Of a stretch of 64,000 nucleotides of DNA, positions 18,701-27,777 are shown piece by piece (position 1 is the first letter of the stretch; each line of letters begins with the position of its first letter). A program made the position numbers and the translations under genes. A model generated the notes under the pieces. The model made no database searches. It was not told the DNA's origin and was given only the letters and a program-made list of their open reading frames with translations. This stretch comes from Lewinellaceae bacterium (GTDB lineage Bacteria > Bacteroidota > Bacteroidia > Chitinophagales > Saprospiraceae): assembly GCA_016716135.1 (NCBI GenBank), contig JADJWX010000021.1, positions 46,264-110,263 of the forward strand, read 5' to 3'.

Positions 18701-21700
18701 TGGCGTCGTAATCGGGTTGGTGACAGCCGGCGCAGGTGTTTGGGGTATTGTTGTAATTGCCGTTGTGGCAGGCTGCGCAGTCGTTTGCGATGGCTGCGTG
18801 CGCGCCGTTCAGTTGGTAATAATTGTTGTGAATGGGGAATGTTGCGGGCATCCAGCCGTCGCTGGTGTGGCAGTTTTGGCAGTCGGTTGGAATGCCGATC
18901 GCCGGGTGATTTGGATTGGTGGTGGCGTCGTAGTTCGTTTGGTGGCAACCGGCGCAGGTATTGGGCGTATTGGTGTAGTTGCCGCCGATGTGGCAGTCGG
19001 TACAATTGGGTACGCTGGCATGCGCGCCGGTGAGCGGCCAGACGGCGTTGTGGTCGAAGGTAGCGGGCGCCCAGGCGTTTTCATCGTGGCACTGGGTGCA
19101 GTCGGTGGGGAACTGGTTGGCGGCGTGATTGGGGTTTGTGGTGGCGTCGTAATCGGGTTGGTGACAGCCGGCGCAGGTGTTTGGGGTATTGTTGTAATTG
19201 CCGCCGGCGTGGCAGTCGGTACAGTTGGGCACATTGGCGTGCGCGCCGTTTAAGGGCCAAACCAGGTTGTGATCGAAGGTCGTGGGTGTCCAGGCTGTTT
19301 CACTGTGGCAATCGGTACAGTTGGTAGAAAACTGGTTCGCGCTGTGGTCGGGATTGGTGGTGGCGTCGTAATCAGGCTGGTGACAACCTGCACAAGTATT
19401 GGGTGTGTTGTTATAATCACCGTTGTGGCAGCCGGCGCAATCGTTGGAAATGCCGGCGTGGGCACCGGAGAGGGTGTAATAATTGTCATGAATAGGAAAG
19501 GAGGCCGGCGCCCAGCCGGCGGTTGTGTGGCAGGTTTCGCAGTCGGTCGGGATGCCAATGGCCGGGTGGTTGGGGTTGGTAGTGCCGTTGAAGTCGACGG
19601 TATGGCAGGCCGCGCAAACGGTAGGCGTACCCTGAAAACCGTTGGCATGGCAATCAATACAGGCTGTCGTCAGGTGCATTCCGGTCAGTGGAAATGCCGT
19701 GGTGTTGTGATCAAACACGACGGAAGCATCGCCGGTAGGATGACAGGCCAGACAAGCCTGATCGAGGTAGACGTAGCCGTTCACACCCGTATGCTCGTCG
19801 TCGGTAGCCGGGTTGGTGTGGCAGTTTGTGCAGGTAAACTCGGCATAGTTCGCCGGATTGGCATGGCAATCGGTGCAGGCCATCCACTCGCCCTGGTGCT
19901 TTCCGCTGTAAATGGGGAAATATTGGTTGTCGTGGTCAAAAATTGCCGGCGTCCAGGTGTTTTCACTGTGACAAACCGCGCAGTCGGTGTTGAATTGCGC
20001 AGCAACGTGATCGGGATTGGTGGTGGCGTTGTAATCCGGCAAGTGGCAGCCCGCGCAGCTGTTGGGGGTGTTGTTGTAGTCGCCGTTGTGGCAGGTTGTA
20101 CAGTCGTTGGCAATGGCCGCGTGCGCGCCGTTCAGGGCATAATAATCGTTGTGAATGGGGAAGGTCGCGGGCATCCAGCCGTCGCTGGTATGGCAGGTTT
20201 CACAATCGGTCGGGATACCGATCGCCGTATGGTTGGGATTGGTGGTGGCGTCGTATTGTGGTTGGTGACAGCCTGCGCAGGTATTCGGGGTATTGGTGTA
20301 GTTGCCGCCGGTGTGGCAATCGGTACAGTTGGGCACGCCGGCATGTGCGCCGGTGAGCGGCCAGGTGGCATTGTGGTCGAAGGTCGACGGCGCCCAGGCC
20401 GTTTCGGTGTGGCAAAGCGTGCAATCATCGGGAAATTGATTGGCGGCGTGGTCAGGGTCGGTGGTAGCGGCATAGTCCGGTTGGTGGCAACCCGCACAGG
20501 TGTTTGGGGTAGCGTTGTAGTTGCCGTTGTGGCAGGCAGCGCAGTCGTTCGCAATAGCTGCATGTGCGCCGTTTAGTTGGTAATAATTGTCGTGGATGGG
20601 GAAGGTTGCAGGCATCCAGCCGTCGTTGGTATGGCAATTTTCACAATCGGTCGGGATACCGATCGCCGTGTGGTTGGGATTGGTGGTGGCGTCGTACTGC
20701 GCTTGGTGACAGCCTGCGCAGGTATTGGGCGTAGTGGTGTAGTTGCCGCCGATGTGGCAATCGGTACAGTTGGGTACATTGGCATGGGCGCCGGTGAGCG
20801 GCCATATCGTTTCATGGTCAAATGCCGCCGGCGCCCAGGCCGTTTCCGTATGACACAGCATGCAGTCGGTGGGGAACTGACTGGCCGCATGATCGGGATT
20901 GGTGGTGCCGTCGTAGTCCGTCTGGTGGCAACCCGCACAGGTGTTCGGGGTATTGTTGTAGTCGCCGTTGTGGCAACCGGCACAGTCGTTGGCGATGGCT
21001 GCATGCGCGCCGTTCAGGGGATGATAATTGTCGTGTATGGGAAACTCAGCCGGCGCCCAGCCGGCTGTTGTGTGGCAAGTGGCGCAATCCGTCGGGACGC
21101 CAAGCGCCTCGTGGTCAGGGTTTGCGCTTTGCGCATAGTCGGTTGCGTGGCACGTGTTGCAATCCGTCGACGTACCGACGTACCCGTTGGCATGGCATTC
21201 AATACATTGCGTGGTTTGATGCGCGCCGGTCAAGGGAAAATTGGTGTTGTTGTGATCAAACACGCCGGCTGCATCGCCGGTCGGGTGGCAGGCCAGGCAA
21301 GCCTGGTCGTTGTAACTGTAGCCGTTTACACCGTCGTGTTCATCATCCGTTTCCGGATTTTGGTGACAACTCACGCAGGTAAACTCAGCGTAGTTGGCCG
21401 GATTTTTATGGCAATCCACACAAGCCGTCCACTCGCCCTGGTGTTCACCGCTGTAAATGGGAAAATAATCGGCATCGTGCCGGGCAAAGCTCGCCGGCAT
21501 CCAACCCAGGTCGGTAGTGTGACATTCCGTACAGGTTTGCGAAAAATTGGCGCCCAGGTGGTTGGGGTTGGCGGCGCCTTCGTAGTCGGCCTGGTGACAG
21601 GCGTAACAATCGTTTGGCGTGTTGGAAAACGAGCCGCCGCTGTGGCAGGCCGTACAATCTTCAATCTGGTGCCCTTTTTCCAGCGGGAAAAAACTGTGGT

Positions 21701-22331
21701 CTACGAGGGTAGTCCCCCAATCGGTTTTGGCGGGGTCGTGGCAATCGACGCAATTGGTTGAAAAACCGGCCTGCACGTGATTCGGACTGGTGGTTGCCTG
21801 AAAATCATCGAGGTGGCAATTGATGCAATCGTTGCCGATGCGGTCGAAACGGAGTTGTGTTTCGGAGGTGTGGCAGTCGGTACAGGCAATAACAGCGTGG
21901 GTGCCCAGGAGCGGGAATCCGTTGTTGATGTGCAGTTCGGGGATGTCGTCGATGAGCCAGTTGTTGGTTGTATGGCATCGCGCGCAATCCATGCCCACTG
22001 TTTGCTGGTGCATGTCGGTATGGCAGCTGATACAAGCCGGATCAGCTTCGTCGAAGACGAGCGATGCATGACAATCGCGGCAGTTGATCAGGGCGTGTTG
22101 GCCGGTCAGGGGGAAGAGGGTGGAATTGTGATCGAAGCGCAGTTGCAGCTTTTCACCGGGCGCAGCCTTTTTGTCCGCGGCAGGTTTTTGCCAGGCAGTC
22201 GCGGGAATAGCCCAGCCGGCTGCCGTATGGCAGTCGCCACAGTTCAGCTGGAGCGTTTCGCCGTGTGGAGATTGTGCGTAGTTTGTCAGGCACAATCCCA
22301 GAAAAAGGACTACCGATGACAATCTGTACAT
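15753..22331 (-). CDS. Giant secreted multiheme cytochrome c, about 87 CXXCH motifs (frameshifted)
   Basis: The product starts with a signal peptide (MYRLSSVVLFLGLCLTNYAQ). By my count 58 CXXCH motifs occur before the first frameshift and about 87 in the whole span, which would encode about 2192 residues if four frame changes are repaired. The first two are missing T's at about 17901-17907 and 17881-17885. The others are an extra G at about 17581-17585 and an extra base (or two missing) at about 15870-15895. The basic unit is about 73 residues with three hemes, built from NCTDCH, NTCAGCH and TDCTQCH patterns. Between them lie FDHN-W-P-L-GAHA segments whose histidines could be distal ligands. 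As read here, translation would stop near 17760 with about 58 hemes. The start overlaps the preceding gene by 22 bases. It is probably periplasmic or extracellular. Confidence 0.85.
16030..16740. repeat. About 219-base tandem repeats inside the giant cytochrome gene
   Basis: Three to four nearly identical units (for example, matching sequence at 16081 and 16300, spacing 219 bases) encode 73 residues with three CXXCH motifs each. One copy lacks a GGC codon near 16578 (AHAIVN instead of AHAAIVN), which keeps the frame. Confidence 0.85.
17585..19180. repeat. 441-base tandem repeats inside the giant cytochrome gene
   Basis: Matching points at 18051, 18492 and 18933 are exactly 441 bases apart; a fourth copy at 17612 is 439 bases away because of two single-base losses. 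Each unit encodes 147 residues with six CXXCH motifs and is nearly identical at DNA level, which points to recent duplication or gene conversion. The copy number in an assembly may be unreliable. Confidence 0.9.
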
Positions 22332-24142
22332 TCGAACTGCTCGATTTTATATAAAACCACCTGTGCGCCGTTTGCCTGCGCGACAGATTTGTGGCAGGCG
22401 GCACAGTCAATTTCTGCGTGCCGGCCTTCCAGTTTAAATTTTGCGTTATCGTGGTTGAAGTTTGCCGCCGTCCAATTGTCAAAACCGTGGCAGCGCAAAC
22501 AATCCGTTTCCTTGTTTTCATCCAAAAACTGGTCGCCGTGGATGTTCGTGTGGCAATTTAAACACTTCGAATCCAGACCGGAAAAGGTTCCAAACTGATC
22601 TTCGTCACCATCGCGGATGTGACAAACCGAACAGGACAGGGGCTGGTGCGCGCCGCGCAGGGGGAATGCGGTTTGTTCGTGATCGAAATGATTGACAAAC
22701 CAGCTTTCCGGCCCATGGCAGCGGGTGCAATCCTGGTTGGGGTAATATTTTTCATTGATCCGGCCCTGGTGTACGTCGTTGTGGCATTCGACACATCGGG
22801 TGCCGAGTTGCACAAACTGCCATTTACCATCGTCGTTCAAATGGCAGGCGAAACAGGGGGTGGCCATGTGCGCGCCGGTGAGCGGGAAACCTGTTTTTTC
22901 GTGTTGTTCAAAACTGAAGGTGCTGCCCTGAAAACCGTCCACGGTATGGCAATGGCTGCAATCCGGGCTGCTACCGTTTTGGACAAACTGCCCTTCGTGA
23001 AAATCGGCATGGCAGGATGTGCAATTTTGGTGTGCCAGGGCTTCCGTCATGCTGCTGCCGGTATGGCATTGGCGGCAATCTATGCCCTGGTGCATGCCTT
23101 CGAGGGGGAATTCGGTTCGGTCGTGGTTAAAATTTTCCCAGGCGCTTTTGCCGCGAAAGCCCGATTCGTTGTGGCATTCGGCGCAGTTGGTCCCAAACTT
23201 TCCGCTGTGCACATCGTCGTGACAAGTAGCACAGGCGGTGGTGGCCAGTCCCAGGCGATCCTGAAAAACCCGGCCGGCACCAAGCGTGAGGTCGTGGCAT
23301 TGTCGGCAATCGACCTGTTGGTGCCGGCCTTTGAGGGGGAAATGGGTACTGCTGTGATCAAAGTGTTTGTTGCCGGTAAATACCGACCAACCCTGTTCGG
23401 TGTGGCAACTTTTGCAGTCGCCGCCCAGATTTTGGTTGTGTGGGTCGCTGTGGCAGCTGGTGCAGTTGGAAAAGGGTACGCCGGCAAAACGTTGGAACGG
23501 TTTACCGGCGCGGGTTTCCTTTTGGTGACAATCAAGACAAGCCACCTGGGTATGTTTGCCGAACAGGGCAAAGTTTGTTTTACTGTGATTAAAGTTTGCC
23601 GCAGGCGCAAAAGCCGTCGTGTTGTGGCAGCGGGCGCAATCGGCGGAAAGCGTGTTTTGATGGACGTCCGTGTGGCAGGCAGCGCATTGCTGGCTGAGGC
23701 CCAAAAAGGTTTTTTTATCGTTTTTGTAATCGGGGTCCTGGATATGGTCGGGTTTATGGCAATCGCGGCAATCGGTTTTCCGGTGCGCGCCGCTGAGTTT
23801 GTAGCCTGTCCAATCGTGGTTAAAACTTTTTTCATCAATCCGGATCATCTCAAAATTCCGCCCGTGGTGTTCGCTGTGACAGTCGAAGCAGTTTTTGCTG
23901 CGCACCTGGCTGGAAGCGTGATACCCTTTCCCTTGCTGTATCCGGGAATTGATGGCTTTGTGGCATTCCAGGCACTTGGCACTGGTGACGCTTTCGCCCA
24001 GTACATGACATTTGGTACAGTTGAACACACCTTCCAAATCGGCATGCGCCGCCGACAATTCGCCCGGGGAAATTTGGGCAAAACTTCCGGCATGCGCCAA
24101 AATCAGCACAACAAAAATCCACGACGCGTACAAGTATCGCAT
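22310..24142 (-). CDS. Secreted 23-heme cytochrome c
   Basis: The product has 610 residues with a signal peptide (about 1-22, ending GSFAQ). I count 23 CXXCH motifs, the first near residue 42 (NCTKCH) and the last at the very C-terminus (ECTDCHR). They alternate with FPLKGRHQQVDC-type segments, so single and paired heme motifs are regularly spaced. The pattern resembles the cytochrome c3/c7-like multiheme proteins that form electron wires. It is the first gene of the cytochrome locus. Its last codons overlap the signal-peptide start of the giant cytochrome by 22 bases, which suggests translational coupling. The 213 bases upstream, to 24355, contain no exact TAnnTTTG box; GTTATCTTG is the nearest match. 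Confidence 0.9.
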   Translation of the reverse strand: MRYLYASWIFVVLILAHAGSFAQISPGELSAAHADLEGVFNCTKCHVLGESVTSAKCLECHKAINSRIQQGKGYHASSQVRSKNCFDCHSEHHGRNFEMIRIDEKSFNHDWTGYKLSGAHRKTDCRDCHKPDHIQDPDYKNDKKTFLGLSQQCAACHTDVHQNTLSADCARCHNTTAFAPAANFNHSKTNFALFGKHTQVACLDCHQKETRAGKPFQRFAGVPFSNCTSCHSDPHNQNLGGDCKSCHTEQGWSVFTGNKHFDHSSTHFPLKGRHQQVDCRQCHDLTLGAGRVFQDRLGLATTACATCHDDVHSGKFGTNCAECHNESGFRGKSAWENFNHDRTEFPLEGMHQGIDCRQCHTGSSMTEALAHQNCTSCHADFHEGQFVQNGSSPDCSHCHTVDGFQGSTFSFEQHEKTGFPLTGAHMATPCFACHLNDDGKWQFVQLGTRCVECHNDVHQGRINEKYYPNQDCTRCHGPESWFVNHFDHEQTAFPLRGAHQPLSCSVCHIRDGDEDQFGTFSGLDSKCLNCHTNIHGDQFLDENKETDCLRCHGFDNWTAANFNHDNAKFKLEGRHAEIDCAACHKSVAQANGAQVVLYKIEQFECTDCHR

Positions 24143-24355
24143 GCAAAGACGGGTTCGGGTGTAGCCATCGCTGGCAATGCCGTTTTCATTGTAATCTTCC
24201 CGGGGTGCCGGGGGGAAGGGTATGGCCGGATTCAGAAGGATTCCGGGTGGGCGGGTAGTGTGTGTGCAAGATAACCTTACAGCGACCTGTTTCCTGACAT
24301 AAAAATGACTGAACCGGGAAAAAATGGGGCTGAATGGGGGAGGGGAGCATCGCGT

Positions 24356-27300
24356 TCAACGCTGGAGCACCCGGTCACGCCATCGACGCACACTCATCAC
24401 ATCGAAGCGCTCACCGTCGAAAACGATATGCCTGACGGCTTTTTTGCCGCCTGCGCTGGCTTTTTCCAAATAATCCCGCACCTCCATCCAGCGCACTTCG
24501 CCTTTGGAATTCCGGATCACCAGCAATACCGGGAAGGCCTGCTCCCGCCAGTAGTCGGCGTGGCGTGCTTTTGAAATTTTAAACACTTCCGAGCCGTCAG
24601 CCTTACGCTCGCGCAGGTAGGAATCGCCGGATTTGAGCTGGAGGTACAACTTGCGGCCGGTAGCCTGACCGGCGTCGTTTTTGAACTCGATCTCCATATC
24701 GATGCCGTGGTCGCTGACGCTGAACTCCCGGCTGATCTGGCCGGCCAGCGCCACCGTCGAGATCACCTCGCCGACCAGTGCGCGTTCCTTGCTTTCGGCA
24801 TCGAGGATGAAGTCGGAGTGTTCCTGCAGGGCGCGGACCTGCCGCTGGGCCTCCGGACTGGCAAAATATTGCTCCATTTCGTCCCAGAGCGGGAAACGTT
24901 CTTCGCAGCCCACGCAGATCATAGTCGGCTTTTTGTCAGCCTGACCGCCGTCGAGCCAGTCGTTCAGTCGTTTCATGGCCACTTCGCGATTGCCGGCTTC
25001 GGTACCGCAATGCGGGCAAACGTAGTGGCGCAACCGAACGACCTCCTGACCTTTTTGCATCACGTGCTCGTGGATGTATTTGCTGAACACGATTTTTTCC
25101 TCAACAGGAATGGCAGGATCGAAATAAACCTCCAGTTCGCCGGCGCCTTCGCCCAGGCGGGTGAGTTTTACGCCGAGTTGCTTACCGGTGAGCGTGCGAA
25201 AATCAGCGGCGTAGCGCCAGAGTTCGTCGTTCTCGATGGTGCGGGCATGGTGCAGCCGCACGACCAACGTGGCGTACACATCGTCGAGAAAACCGTGGAA
25301 TCGGTAGCTGACCTGCACGGCCGGATGGCCGGTCAGCTCCTTGCGCTCGCGGCGGTAGTAGCTGGGGAAAATGAGTTGCGTGCCTTCGGGGGTGTGCTCG
25401 CGCAGGCAAAGCGCCCGCTCCACCAGGGCCTGGTGCATGGCCAGCAAAACGATGCGCTCTTCGTCTTGCGGCAGCCGCGGGACCGAGGACTGGTAGGTCA
25501 GGTCGCCGGAAAGAACCCGTTCTTCGGGGATACAGCCGCGCTCGAATTTGTCTTCGCGCAACGTCTGGATGACGGCCTGCGCGTATGCATTGATGCGCTC
25601 GGGCTGGAGGAGCACCCAGCTGCCGAATTTGAGTTCCCAAACGGCGCCCGGGCCGGCCAGCAGCCCGATGACGGCTTTGAGTTCCTCGTCTTTGAAGCGG
25701 CTGTCTTCGCCGGTCATGCGGAGGTGCAGGTTTTCGCGCAATTCGTTGAAGCGCATCAGCACGCGGCCTTCGTCTTTGAGGCGGATAATTTCTTCTTTCA
25801 GGCGTTTGAACAGCACGGGCGAGGTACGCCAGGGGATGTTTTCCCAGCGGATGCCATCGAGGATGGCTTGCTTGAGTTTTTCGCAGTTGGTGCCGAGTTT
25901 GGCGCTGGTTTCGAGGTAGCCGGGGTAGCCGCGTTCGCGGGCAAAGGCTTCCACCTGAGAGGGGCTGCAGCGCAGGCCGCCGGCATCGACGCGGCCGGCG
26001 ACGAGCAGTTTGGCAAATTCCTTGCGCGCGGCGCGGGCGAGGTCGCGGTCCCAGACGCCCAGGGTTTCGAAGAGGTCTTCTTTTTGGCCATCGAACACCA
26101 GCACGGCCAGGGATGTTTCGTCCATGTAGAGTTGGTGGATAAGGCGCTGGTCGGCCTGGCCACCGAAGTCCCAGAGCCAGATCTCTTTTTCGACGCCGTC
26201 GTCGGAATCGACGGGCAGTTTCCATTGGGTAGCCCAGGCGCCTACGGTGGAGTCGCTGGCTTCCCAGGGTTCGCCGGCGAGCACTTTGGACAGGCCGGTT
26301 TTGCCAGCGCCGCTTTCACCGACCAGGAGGACTTTGGCGTTGGTGTACTGGATTTGGGCGGGGGCGGAGGTTGATCTGGTAGATTCGAGGGTGGGGGAGT
26401 CGGTTAGGTATTCGGAGAGGTCCCAGATTCGGATTTCGCCGCTTGAGTCGCCGGAGATGGCGTGGTGGCCGTCGGCTAACCAGGTGACTGTTCGAACTTC
26501 ATCTTTATGGCCCGTGAGGATACATATACAACTCCCAGATTTTATATCCCAGCAACGTAATGTTTGATCGAGTGAGCCTGATAACGCATAACGGTCATCA
26601 TTACTCCAAGCAATGCATTTAACCGACTTGGTATGGCCTTCAAATATTCTAACACATTCTCCAGTTTTGATATTCCAAAGTCGAACTGTGTTATCATTAG
26701 ATGCTGAAAGTGCATAAACCTGATTTGTACTCCAACTTAATCCTTTTACGCCATCGGTGTGACCTTTGAAAATCTGAATACTTTCTTCGTTATCTAAGTC
26801 CCAAAGGCGAATTTCTCCTTTTCCATCCGCAGATAGGATATGTTTTTGGTCATAACTCCAAATTACACTCCACACATTCGTTTTATGTCCATTGAATGTA
26901 CGTATGCATTGACCGCTTTCAATATCCCAAAGCCATATCTTTGAATCACTGGAAGCAGACAAAACTTTATTCCCAGCCGCATTCAAAGCAACTTGTTCTA
27001 TATAATAACCTCCACCTATAAATTCTTTTATGCATTTACCTGATTGAACATCCCATAATCGTATCCTTTTTTTCCCACCTTCACCAGAAATAGCAATACG
27101 CTGATCAGAACTCCACGCAACTCCCCATGCGGGGTTTGAATCACCCTTAAATACCTTCAAGAGATTTCCTGTATTTAACTCCCATAAACATATCCTTTTA
27201 TTTCCACCAGTTAATACACGTTTCCCATCAGGGCTAAAAGAGTAGTAGTAAATCTTATCATCATTAATAGGTAATTGTACACTTTTGTTCGCTGTCTTAA

Positions 27301-27733
27301 TTTTAACGTCTGGTCTAGCCAAAATGGATAACTCAGTTGTCTTACAAGCACTTAAAAATTTCCAATACTCTTTAGGTTCTGTACTCCACTTCAACGCTGC
27401 CACCCCACTCACCCCCTCCGGTACCTCCACCTCATCCAGCCGTACCGGCACAAACCGCCGCTCCAAATGCGCAGGGTCCCGAAAACGCAAGGTCTGGGCT
27501 TCCAGTTCCGGCCATTCTTTCCCATAAGCATTGGCGGACAGGCAAAGCACGAGCACGCGGGAATTTTCAAGGCCGGCCTCAATTTTGGCAGCGCGATCGT
27601 CGCCGGGCTGGAGTTCCCATTCGGCGAGCCAGACGCGCAGGCCGTCTTTGCGCAGGCGCTCGGCGATGTCGCGGGCTGTGGCGCTGTCTTTGGCGCTGTG
27701 GCTTAGGAATACGTCGTAGGTGAATTTGTCCAT
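24356..27733 (-). CDS. TIR-WD40-ROC GTPase-DUF4365 fusion, candidate defence sensor
   Basis: The protein has 1125 residues. A TIR domain (about 3-135) begins FTYDVFLSHSAKDS; the glutamate in WPELE (about 78) fits the catalytic Glu of NAD-cleaving TIRs. Seven WD40 blades follow (about 160-440; WD-x-SG repeats). A Ras-like ROC GTPase has GESGAGKTG (about 472) and WDFGGQ, followed by a COR-like region. Two CxxC pairs (CPHC and CVGC, about 920-950) suggest a zinc ribbon. The C-terminus (about 990-1085, DHGIDMEIEF then LYLQLKSGDSYL) matches DUF4365, a PD-(D/E)XK-like domain. ATG 27733 was preferred over the in-frame ATG at 27763 because the TIR fold starts there. TIR and nuclease-like effectors joined to a repeat sensor and GTPase switch suggest anti-phage immunity, which is inference. 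Confidence 0.85.
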   Translation of the reverse strand: MDKFTYDVFLSHSAKDSATARDIAERLRKDGLRVWLAEWELQPGDDRAAKIEAGLENSRVLVLCLSANAYGKEWPELEAQTLRFRDPAHLERRFVPVRLDEVEVPEGVSGVAALKWSTEPKEYWKFLSACKTTELSILARPDVKIKTANKSVQLPINDDKIYYYSFSPDGKRVLTGGNKRICLWELNTGNLLKVFKGDSNPAWGVAWSSDQRIAISGEGGKKRIRLWDVQSGKCIKEFIGGGYYIEQVALNAAGNKVLSASSDSKIWLWDIESGQCIRTFNGHKTNVWSVIWSYDQKHILSADGKGEIRLWDLDNEESIQIFKGHTDGVKGLSWSTNQVYALSASNDNTVRLWNIKTGECVRIFEGHTKSVKCIAWSNDDRYALSGSLDQTLRCWDIKSGSCICILTGHKDEVRTVTWLADGHHAISGDSSGEIRIWDLSEYLTDSPTLESTRSTSAPAQIQYTNAKVLLVGESGAGKTGLSKVLAGEPWEASDSTVGAWATQWKLPVDSDDGVEKEIWLWDFGGQADQRLIHQLYMDETSLAVLVFDGQKEDLFETLGVWDRDLARAARKEFAKLLVAGRVDAGGLRCSPSQVEAFARERGYPGYLETSAKLGTNCEKLKQAILDGIRWENIPWRTSPVLFKRLKEEIIRLKDEGRVLMRFNELRENLHLRMTGEDSRFKDEELKAVIGLLAGPGAVWELKFGSWVLLQPERINAYAQAVIQTLREDKFERGCIPEERVLSGDLTYQSSVPRLPQDEERIVLLAMHQALVERALCLREHTPEGTQLIFPSYYRRERKELTGHPAVQVSYRFHGFLDDVYATLVVRLHHARTIENDELWRYAADFRTLTGKQLGVKLTRLGEGAGELEVYFDPAIPVEEKIVFSKYIHEHVMQKGQEVVRLRHYVCPHCGTEAGNREVAMKRLNDWLDGGQADKKPTMICVGCEERFPLWDEMEQYFASPEAQRQVRALQEHSDFILDAESKERALVGEVISTVALAGQISREFSVSDHGIDMEIEFKNDAGQATGRKLYLQLKSGDSYLRERKADGSEVFKISKARHADYWREQAFPVLLVIRNSKGEVRWMEVRDYLEKASAGGKKAVRHIVFDGERFDVMSVRRWRDRVLQR

Positions 27734-27777
27734 GAGGTCCGGGTGCCTTGTTGAATGGACCAATTTAGGCCAAAAAT

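Noticed and set aside
16030..19200. CRISPR array
   Set aside because: The regular repeats are 219 and 441 bases long, are protein coding, and have no spacer structure.
16009..22319. Long plus-strand reading frames of several hundred codons opposite the giant cytochrome
   Set aside because: They are Val/Gly-rich or Arg/Cys/Trp-rich frames that mirror the tandem repeats of the cytochrome gene; the CXXCH frame on the minus strand has a signal peptide and explains the sequence.
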